Shown here: positions 56,956 through 64,000 of the stretch, in pieces
Layout: each line of letters begins with the position of its first letter
Position numbering within the stretch: position 1 is the first letter of the stretch
Origin: Enoplolaimus lenunculus
Taxonomy: Eukaryota > Nematoda > Enoplea > Enoplida > Thoracostomopsidae
Reading direction: 5' to 3'
Length of the DNA: 64,000 nucleotides
NCBI GenBank assembly: GCA_030248215.1
Contig: JASANG010003805.1
Span: 280,279-344,278, forward strand
Position numbers and translations under genes: made by a program
The notes under the pieces: generated by a model
Databases searched by the model: none
What the model saw: only the letters and a program-made list of their open reading frames with translations
What the model was told of the DNA's origin: nothing

Positions 56956-59441
56956 CTTTTGTCTAAATCATCGATTTTTTTATCCAATCAGAGAACAGGA
57001 CAAAAATGACAGAAATGACACAAAACAAAATATAGGCACATTTGACCAGTTTGTGATATAACAACGTATAGAGAAAGTCACACGCATTGAAATTGATTAA
57101 GTTCAAAAATAAGTAATAGTTGTAGTACGTCTATGCGTTCTTCCGAGATCTGAACGCACCTTGTATGCGATGCGTCAAGTGTGCGACATGAGCTGGACAA
57201 AGCGAGAGATGCAAATGTGTGCATGAGAGCATCGCTGTGTTGTTGTGCGAGTAAATCAAAACGAGTACCCGCACAAGTCTACAACGAGTAACGCAAAATC
57301 ACGGCACGAGCGCGGCTACGCGAGTTCTTGACTCGCGCAGCACGGACGTGATGTCCCAGTCCCAGTGTATAGCACTCTTAAAGCAGCACTTGGCAAAGCG
57401 GGTTTCAGTATCGGAAGGTCAATAATCCGTGCTACAGCCGACTTGAAACACGATTCGAAGAGAATAAAATTCAGTTTTTTAAATAAACTGCAAGAAAATC
57501 TAAAGTATAAATTCAAGAAAAAGTTGATGCGCTAGACTGTAAACATGGTGTAGTTTATGATTTGCGCATCTTAAGGACTATGGGCGTAGTCAAAATTTAG
57601 GAAGGGGGGATGTTACGTTCAGTAAAATTTTTTAAAGGAGGGTATGTTTCTTGTGTTACATACTGAAACAGTATCTAAAAAGAACTTAACAAGAATCCCT
57701 AGAGGGGTTTGCCCATAAATTGTGCTTGATTTACGCTTTTTGCGAAGGAGAATAATCCTTAAAAACTATTCACTTGTCATTGTGCAAAAATTTAGTGTTT
57801 CGCGTTTGGCTAAAGTTTAAGCCACAAACACAACTTGTATCGTATAAAGTGAATTTTTGGCATATTAATGCGCCATTCACAATAACTTTAAATTTCGCTC
57901 GCAAAATATTCCCTGCTATTTTTGCATTGCAGTTAGTGCTTGGCGAAAATATTCTTACTGTGATCATTGGCATTCAAACTCGCGTGACAAGTACTGCAAA
58001 TATCTTTGAAGAAAAATTCTATTTCAAATCGCCATTGAGTCACAAAAATAGGCACTAGAAACAAGAAGGCATATCAACATACACGTTTAAATAAATAAAC
58101 ATAAATATACATATATATCTGCTGCAATGCAAACTGTTTGTGATTGGTTGTTGACGCTTGACTGAGTTCTCGAAAACTGACTTGAACAATAATTATTTGC
58201 CTTCGTTTTATATAAAACCAAAGTATAAATTAAACATGGTTTTATAATATAGAAACGAAGCTGTGTCAACTTGTTCCGCAATGTTTAATGGAATACAACG
58301 TTATGTGGGTGGTTAATGCTGTTTTTATCAGTTTTTGATTAGCCAATCAAATTGCGCTCTGTAATTCATCACTCCGTGTAAACCTTGTTTAATTTATATT
58401 TCACAAATTTGGTGAAGCCAAATTAATTGCTATACAAGTCAGTTTTTCGAATATAGTCAAACTTGAATAACAAATCAAAATTAGTCTAGCGGTAATAAAA
58501 TCGTTAAAAATAAGCAAACTTTTACAGTGCCGATGCCAATAGCCCACAATAACTGTTAATTATTACCTATAAAGATGTCGATGCTGCATAATACGCACAT
58601 TTGCGTTTTCAAGCATAAAACTATTATTTAACCAAAACAATAAATTAATACAGTAAAATACGACAATTTATATCTCCTGCGCAGAAACCAAACGCACAAA
58701 TGGCAACATGAACGCGAATATTAAAAAGTTAAAAATATATTTTTGTTTCGAGTTAGCGATGAGTAACGGCTTTACCGTGTGCTTGACGTAGTGATATACC
58801 AGTAGCGGTCTGAAAAAGTTGAAATTCACTTTTAAACTTTTGTTTCTAAAATGTGTGTAACACGTATCACCAGTGAATGATATACCATTGTAGCTTATAA
58901 TTAACGGTTGAAATTTTTTGGTAGAAACTAATGCGGGATTCACGTTATAACCGGAGCGGGCGGGACACGGTTTGTCCCATGTTGATTTGACGTCAACGTT
59001 AAAATTCGGACTCTTAAATCGGGTCAACAGACAAAATTCGAATGTCATATGACATTAGCTTACAGACCACCGATGTCAAACGATCATTGTGTACAAGAGA
59101 CGGTATGTAACGTGATACTCTGGGATATTTACGCGAATATCATATGATATTCCAAAATTTTAACGAATATCAGATGATAATCAACAGGACAGTGTGATCT
59201 TTTTGTGCCGATAAATGGAAGGAAAGTTGAACGGCACAAAGCATAGATGTGCTTTAAACACAAATTACATGCCTGCAAAACGTTTCCGACCCTAAATCGC
59301 TTACAACCATAGCTTAATAATCCAAAAATTCAAATGTTACATTCTAATATCATATGATATTCAACAGGACTATTTGGGTATGTTACCTCAAGTATGCAGT
59401 TTTGGCAACATTTTGACAAATTTTTTAAACTCAAAAATTAC
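56956..59441. other. Spacer left of the anoctamin exons
   Basis: A mildly GC-rich stretch at 57120-57370 and a 94-codon plus frame at 57774 (open on both strands) have no recognisable match. 57575-57710 matches the repeat at 22345. Four near-identical AATATCATATGATATTC-like motifs stand at 59138-59360. Remaining anoctamin 3' exons could lie here unseen. Confidence 0.4.
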
Positions 59442-59576
59442 CTTTCCCTTTTGAGGTTTCTTTTTTTCTGTCTCACTATTCATTGATTCCGTATCTGTAA
59501 TGGACGATTTTCGTCTGCCCTTTGCTCTGTTCACAATTATGCCCCGTTCAAGAATTTTGGTTACTTGATATTTTTC
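59442..59576 (-). CDS. ANO: Probable anoctamin exon: cytoplasmic C-terminal segment
   Basis: 135 nt, phase 0 to phase 0, with a TTATTTTTTAG acceptor and GTAATT donor. Encodes EKYQVTKILERGIIVNRAKG then RRKSSITDTES and a Lys-rich end. It resembles the REKYL-type helix that follows the last membrane segment in anoctamins. The phase would allow direct joining to the previous exon, but about 25-30 residues would then be absent. The stop codon was not located. Confidence 0.6.
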
Positions 59577-62500
59577 CTAAAAAATAACACTAAAACCAGT
59601 GAAAACTGTAGTCGAACAGCTTAAATAAGGCTACATAAATCAATGATTCTTTTCATTCTTACTTTATTCCTGCAATTCACTGCTAGCAAGTCGACAACAA
59701 CAAATGGAAAAATACTGAAATATAAGACGGACAAAATTTCGGCGGAGCCACAACATGATTTAAAATTTAAAGCATAAACTAAATAAGTAGCTTATTCCGA
59801 GAATATAGCAGCAGATATTATTCTTTAACGTGCAGTTTGCATTGCATTTTGTACATTCTTAACTTTCAACTTTTAAACAGGGTGGTTATAAATGCAGTTA
59901 CGTTAGAGAATACTCTCTACCAGAACTAAAAGTGTTGGAACTGTACGGTTTTCATGACCTGTGTTTGACGTTTTGCCCAAAGTTAAGGACCAAGCCAGAA
60001 ATCGAAACTCGACCTTCTTGCACGCGAGTCAAGCATGCTGCCACTACACAATGCGGTCGATTGCAACAACTTCATATCCCGGTATGATGTATGGCAATTT
60101 TTTTGCTTTTACGCACACTTTACCATGTACATATACCGACAAAAAGTGTTCAAAATATAACAATCTTATTGCAATGCCAGACACTTATTACCGCCGATAC
60201 AAGTAGACGAACCTTTCGCATTGCCAATAGCACAGCATACGTTTTCTCAGGAGTAACCGCTTGGATAACAAACATTAAGCTGGCGACAATATGCTAGAAA
60301 CATTAAAAAACATTAATGGTTGCATCCATGTAAAGATCAAATGATAAGGCTTGCGATTTGAAAGCAAATACACAATTAGGTTATTAACAACTGATAATAT
60401 ACTTGCGCTTGAATCTGGACCATGTAGTGATCATGGGCGAAACGTTTTTCTGTGGGACTGGAATAGAGTAAGCTTAAGCTTCAAACTAATTTTTTTGCTT
60501 AGGCTTTGCCTTATTTTTAGGTATACGCTCATTTTTACGATTAAGCTTTATGCGTAGGCTTATTAATAGTGTTCCGCTCCTGTTGTATACGTTGGTCAAA
60601 ATAATATACTAATCAAAATATAAATTTCCTACCTCAAAAATAACAACAACAAATAGACGTTTCGCAGTTTCTTCAGTTTCAAACGCTTTTGCCACAAACG
60701 ATGACGTGTACCCAATAATGAACGCATTACTGACCACACCGCATAATACCAAAAACCGAATGATTGAAAACCACATTCCTAAAATTGAAATTTGTGTCCG
60801 TATTTTGTCAAATGTGTATAGCATCTATCATTAGTTCATTACTGATATTTTAACCTGTGATAGCAATTCGACCCGGTGACGCGAAATGCCCGTGCGCTTA
60901 CAGTTTTGGTTTCTCAAATTGAAATTTGAAAAATTTAACATTTTCGTTATGAATATATTTTTTGACCGCCTAACTCGCAAGTGCCTTCGTATCATGCGAT
61001 ACAATTGGTTTGAATCGCCGTTGGTTTTCGGAGTTAGGCGACCAATCGGAAACATTTGCACGAACTGTACTTTGCTGTAGATTGCGATTCCGGTTGAGCA
61101 GAGTTGTGCTAACGTTGATTGCTTGCCTCGACAATGAGCGGTGTTTGATCCGGTTTATTCTTAATGAACATCCATTTATTTGTGGATACGTGGCCTCCCG
61201 TGTTGCGATGATTCTGGTCCCATGTATCCCGTGCATGGACAAACTAGACATTCGGTCAGCATTGAAAGAGATTCCATCATAAGTTTAAAAAGACCAAGGA
61301 TATACGGCGCAAGAAATTTTTTAAAAATAAGGCATTTGAAGACGAAATTCAATGACCCACGAAAAAACCTTACCAATATCTGAACTGATCCATGCGATCG
61401 GCCTACGATTCCACCATAACAGTCGTTTAGCATCCAGCATATTGTCTAACATATTGAATACCAGCACTAGTAACGGCGCTAGCGGTATTGCTGCAGAAAA
61501 CATCTAAAATATATTAGCCTTAATATTCTAAGCAGCACAATGTGAATCGATATTTAAATTTTTTAAAAAATGTAAACTTTACGGTATATAGAGCCATTGT
61601 TGCGAAAAGATTGCATGGCTGCGTCACGTAGTGGTTAGAGCAGCGGACTGGTAATCCGTCCGTCGTGGGTCCGAACCTCACCGCGTCCGTAGCAAAATCT
61701 TCGTGAAGGGCTTTATATGGTACTGCTTAACGCTGAATTAATCATCATCTAGCAAAAACTGTATTAATTAAATGAATTTTTTTGACGAGGCAGTGCGCAT
61801 TATTTCTGGGTGGGATAAAAATGAACCAGCGCTCGTTGCGTTTAGACCCTAACCGATTAGGGGTCGATATCTCATGTACTTGATACTTTAAGTTTCAGAC
61901 AAAAGTTGAATTTTGAATTTGAATTTTGTAAGTTTGTAATATAAGACGAATAAATGGCAACTAAGTTACTTTCGATTTCATTGGTTTGCACTAATCCTTA
62001 ACTTAGAAATGCAATCTGAGTCGAATAAATTATCGACCTGGTGTATAACTTTTCAAATTTCAACGTAGGTATTTGATTATCCAGTCAGACACATTTCCCC
62101 GTGCCTTACTGAAAAATTACATAGCAGACTTGAACAATAAAATAGGCTCAGCCTTAGGCTCAGGCGTTGGCCTATTATTAACCCCTTCTCACATTGAGTT
62201 GCCTATAGGCTACTCAGGGCAGTGTATATACGTTAAATAATATATATCGCACCGTGTTTAACAATTGCAACACGTATACGTAGTAACTAAATCACCACAA
62301 GACGTGAGAGCCCCTCGGGCTCGAGCGTCAAGCTCCTATAGCTGAGTGGTGATGGTATACGCCTCCCACTCTAGTCACTAGAGTTCGAATCCAAGCATAA
62401 AAGTAGGTCTTAGAGAAAATAGAAAATATTCATGTGAGAAAGGGTTAAGCGAAAAAATTTCAGTTTACTATCTTTAAGCGAAAAATTTTCAGTTTACTAT

Positions 62501-63242
62501 CTATAACCCCTTCTCACATTGAGTTGCCTATAGGCAACTCAGGGCAGTGTATATACGTTAAATAATATATATCGCACCGTGTTTAACAATTGCAACACGT
62601 GTGTACTAAATCACCACAAGACGTAAGAGCCCCCTCGGGCTCGAGCGTCAAGCTCCTATAGCTGAGTGGTGATGATATACGCCTCCCACTTCAGTCATTG
62701 GAGTTCGAATCCTAGCATAAAAGTATGTCTCAGGGGAAATAGAAAATATTCATGTGAGAAAGGGTTAATATTTAAGCAATAAATTGCGGCGAATTTTAGC
62801 ATTCCAATAAATCGGCAATTTTCTACAAATAAACAACTGCTAAAATATAAAATTTAATTGTGCAATCGACAACGTTACAATATAGTCAAAATAACTGTGT
62901 ACGGCCTTTTTTGTAGAAGAAGTTCTTAAATTCAAGCAGAAAAAACGGTTCAAAGACGATAAACTTACCACTAAATACCCGAAAGTTAGCACTTTTTCCG
63001 TATATTCAGCCAGTGTAAAATCACCGAGTGCCGGCTTAAAATATTCACGCTCTGTGTACGATACATGCGTGGTGTCATGTGTGTATGCGTCATAATTTTC
63101 TTCGTTTGTCGCTTTTTTAATCATACTGTTTGAGAATTTTTCAATCGCATTTGGTTCTATATTATTGGTTGACGGTGAGCCGCCGACGCTGTTTGATTTG
63201 CGAAATTTACGCCATAAATAAATGACTTTTTTCAGTGCCCAT
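59442..63242 (-). CDS. ANO: Anoctamin (TMEM16) family membrane protein, 3' part; gene continues past the right edge
   Basis: Supported minus-strand exons: 63242-62969, 61503-61374, 60778-60633, 59576-59442. The first three join in phase to read FGYLVMFSAAIPLAPLLVLV, then NMLDNMLDAKRLLWWNRRPI and SSDIGMWFSIIRFLVL, then VVSNAFIIGYTSSF and RLFVVVIFE. This is the anoctamin core with the conserved PLAPL, the LDAK helix and the RRP-DIG motif. Family members are calcium-dependent scramblases or chloride channels of the plasma membrane or ER. The linker after the NAFIIGYTSS helix is very short, as in the ANO8/ANO10 branch, whereas PLAPL and LDAK look more like ANO1-7. The subfamily is therefore open. 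Exons for the N-terminus and earlier membrane helices are not in the window. The last expected membrane segment with its IPD motif was not found. Confidence 0.88.
59990..60070 (-). repeat. tRNA-like (SINE-like) fragment
   Basis: On the minus strand, CGACCGCATTGTGTAGTGGC with AGCATGC and, about 35 bases on, GGTCGAGTTTCGATTTCTGG look like A and B boxes. One copy, in the last mapped anoctamin intron. Confidence 0.5.
60416..60597. repeat. TTAGGC element in an anoctamin intron
   Basis: GATCATGGGCGAAACGTTTT, GTGGGACTGGAATAGAGTAA, TTTTTTTGCTTAGGCTTTGC, GTGTTCCGCTCCTGTTGTAT and ACGTTGGTC. Confidence 0.78.
60633..60778 (-). CDS. ANO: Anoctamin exon: NAFIIGYTSS helix and next helix
   Basis: 146 nt, phase 1 to phase 0. 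Encodes GMWFSIIRFLVLCGVVSNAF, a short hydrophilic link (AKAFETEETAK) and RLFVVVIFE. The donor is GTAGG. Confidence 0.92.
61374..61503 (-). CDS. ANO: Anoctamin exon: PLAPL helix and DIG motif
   Basis: 130 nt, phase 0 to phase 1. Encodes MFSAAIPLAPLLVLVFNMLD and AKRLLWWNRRPIAWISSDI. The acceptor is TTTTAG and the donor GTAAGG. Confidence 0.92.
61581..61730 (+). repeat. tRNA-Thr-like element, full copy, in an anoctamin intron
   Basis: ACGGTATATAGAGCCATTGT precedes the tRNA-like core, and GGGCTTTATATGGTACTGCT follows as its inverse. The core has TCACGTAGTGGTTAGAGCAG (A box), GGTAAT in the anticodon loop (GGT, threonine) and GGGTCCGAACCTC (B box). Confidence 0.82.
62178..62448 (+). mobile_element. 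TTAA-flanked, piggyBac-like MITE carrying a tRNA-like core (copy 2)
   Basis: TTAACCCCTTCTCACATTGA to GTGAGAAAGGGTTAA, with TAGCTGAGTGGTGATGG and GAGTTCGAATCC inside, as in the copy at 30404. Located in an anoctamin intron. Confidence 0.85.
62445..62502 (+). repeat. 29-bp tandem duplication between two tRNA-carrying elements
   Basis: TTAAGCGAAAAAATTTCAGT plus TTACTATCT is followed by a near-identical copy. It fills the whole gap between copies 2 and 3. Confidence 0.82.
62503..62768 (+). mobile_element. TTAA-type MITE carrying a tRNA-like core (copy 3)
   Basis: Begins ATAACCCCTTCTCACATTGA (the left TTAA is altered) and ends GTGAGAAAGGGTTAA. The core has TAGCTGAGTGGTGATG and GAGTTCGAATCC. Same orientation as copy 2. 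Confidence 0.83.
62969..63242 (-). CDS. ANO: Anoctamin exon: juxtamembrane loop and start of a core helix
   Basis: 274 nt, beginning one base before a codon boundary. The TTTGTTTATACTGTCAG acceptor at 63243-63259 fits. The exon begins WALKKVIYLWRKFRKSN and ends EYTEKVLTFGYLV. The frame is open a little further upstream to an ATG at 63283, but an in-frame TGA lies just before that. The internal acceptor gives the better family match. Confidence 0.87.
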
Positions 63243-63326
63243 CTGACAGTATAAACAAAAATATATTCAGCGACCGAATACATTTTTCAGTATAAACTCG
63301 AATAGTTCACATTTCGAGCCTACGTA

Positions 63327-63530
63327 AACATCAGGGGCGGAACGTGTTTCTGCGAGACCGCAATAACGTAAGCTTAGATTTATACGAATTTTGTGCTTAC
63401 GCTTAGGCTTAAGAACGCTTTTCTGTGGTACTGCAATAAGCTTTCGACTATTTTTTGTTTACACTTAGGCTTAGGCTCAGGTATAAGCTCAGTGTTACGC
63501 TTAGGCTTGCGCTTAGGATACATTCGCCGG
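63327..63530. repeat. TTAGGC element, perhaps two joined
   Basis: ACATCAGGGGCGGAACGTGT, GCTTACGCTTAGGCTTAAG, a second AACGCTTTTCTGTGGTACTG, then CACTTAGGCTTAGGCTCAGG. The inner CTTTTCTGTGG copy suggests that one element lies in another. Confidence 0.7.
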
Positions 63531-63775
63531 ATTACGCGTAACTTTAACGTTTGAACAGCTATTGAGAAACCTCTGTACAACTTTAGTACGTACTTATATA
63601 CATAATTAAACAAATACATTAAAGCTGTATCGATTTTTAGATTAAAATTCTAAAACAAGCGACATATACTTTTAGGTTAAGGTTGCATTTATAACCAGAT
63701 GATAAAAAGTGCTGTGATTTGAAAACCAAAATATGATTAGGTTAACGGCTGATGTTTGCGCTTGAATTTGGCGCA

Positions 63776-64000
63776 TGTAAAGATCAGGTGCGGAACGTTT
63801 TTCTGCGGAACTGCAATAGAGTATGCTTAACCTTTAGACTAGCTTTTCAGGTTAGACTTACGTATAGACTGTAGGTGGCTGTGCCACACTTAAACCTATT
63901 TCAAACTAAAAACTAAAACTAAAATAAAACCCTATATCAAAACCACACCTTAAGGGAGTTCCTGGCTCCACCTAGTCTCTCTTAGAACTTAAGTTAGGCT
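63776..64000. repeat. TTAGGC-element left part at the window edge
   Basis: ATGTAAAGATCAGGTGCGGA, TTTTTCTGCGGAACTGCAAT, then TTAACCTTTAGACTAGC. A GTAGGTGGCTGTGCCACA patch and ACTTAAGTTAGGCT follow. It continues past the edge. Confidence 0.6.

Noticed and set aside
57774-58058. 94-codon plus frame, open also on the minus strand
   Set aside because: No motif on either strand and no splice context.
58668-59048. 126-codon minus-strand frame as the anoctamin last exon
   Set aside because: It runs over a TATCACCAGTG remnant (58855-58885), has no family match, and its hydrophobic end does not resemble an anoctamin tail.
60886-61433. Overlapping plus and minus frames in an anoctamin intron, one with LTRKCLRIMRYNW, faintly like a LINE protein end
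   Set aside because: Too short and too weak to call a LINE; no neighbouring reverse transcriptase motifs.
61600-61690. Functional tRNA-Thr gene
   Set aside because: The same core recurs within repeat ends at 15790 and 56819, and the arms are imperfect, so it is a tRNA-derived repeat.
62840-63283. Anoctamin starting at the ATG of 63283
   Set aside because: An in-frame stop sits just upstream, and an internal acceptor at 63243 gives a better family match, so this is an internal exon.

Overview
This is AT-rich animal nuclear DNA with spliceosomal introns, from an invertebrate bilaterian. No prokaryotic operons, rRNA or ordinary tRNA genes were seen, and no intact transposon coding sequence. 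I cannot name the species. The peptide receptor resembles the invertebrate pyrokinin/CAPA type more than vertebrate neuromedin U receptors, which leans towards a protostome, but this is weak evidence.

Four protein-coding genes can be supported. All were rebuilt from splice-site phase and family sequence. (1) Plus strand, 8263-14765: a five-exon Six1/2 (sine oculis) homeobox gene encoding about 775 residues, much longer than usual because of low-complexity regions on both sides of the SIX domain and homeodomain. (2) Minus strand, 24911-19839: a complete nine-exon F-actin capping protein alpha subunit gene, 289 residues. (3) Minus strand, 36432-28699: a complete six-exon class A neuropeptide receptor of the neuromedin U/pyrokinin/CAPA family, 606 residues, including a 134-base first exon found by eye. 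(4) Minus strand, 63242-59442: the 3' part of an anoctamin (TMEM16) gene. Its 5' exons lie beyond the right edge, and the exon for one expected membrane segment was not found. The genes share no obvious pathway and look like ordinary unlinked neighbours.

Layout: 1-8.2 kb is repeat-rich DNA upstream of Six1/2; 8.2-15.6 kb is Six1/2 plus a diverged copy of its last coding codons; 15.6-19.8 kb is repeats; 19.8-24.9 kb is the capping protein; 25-28.6 kb is repeats, including a degenerate short-unit array; 28.7-36.4 kb is the receptor; 36.5-59.4 kb is a gene-poor stretch full of small mobile-element remnants, minisatellites and microsatellites; 59.4-63.2 kb is the anoctamin; the right edge is more repeats.

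Much of the non-coding DNA consists of short non-autonomous elements with terminal inverted repeats (MITEs). At least nine families recur. The most unusual are (a) elements whose interior is an array of TTAGGC-like hexamers; (b) a sister type with matching ends but a different array inside; and (c) two unrelated families that carry a tRNA-like core between inverted repeats, one of them flanked by TTAA as piggyBac elements are. These composite elements are the best candidates for something undescribed.
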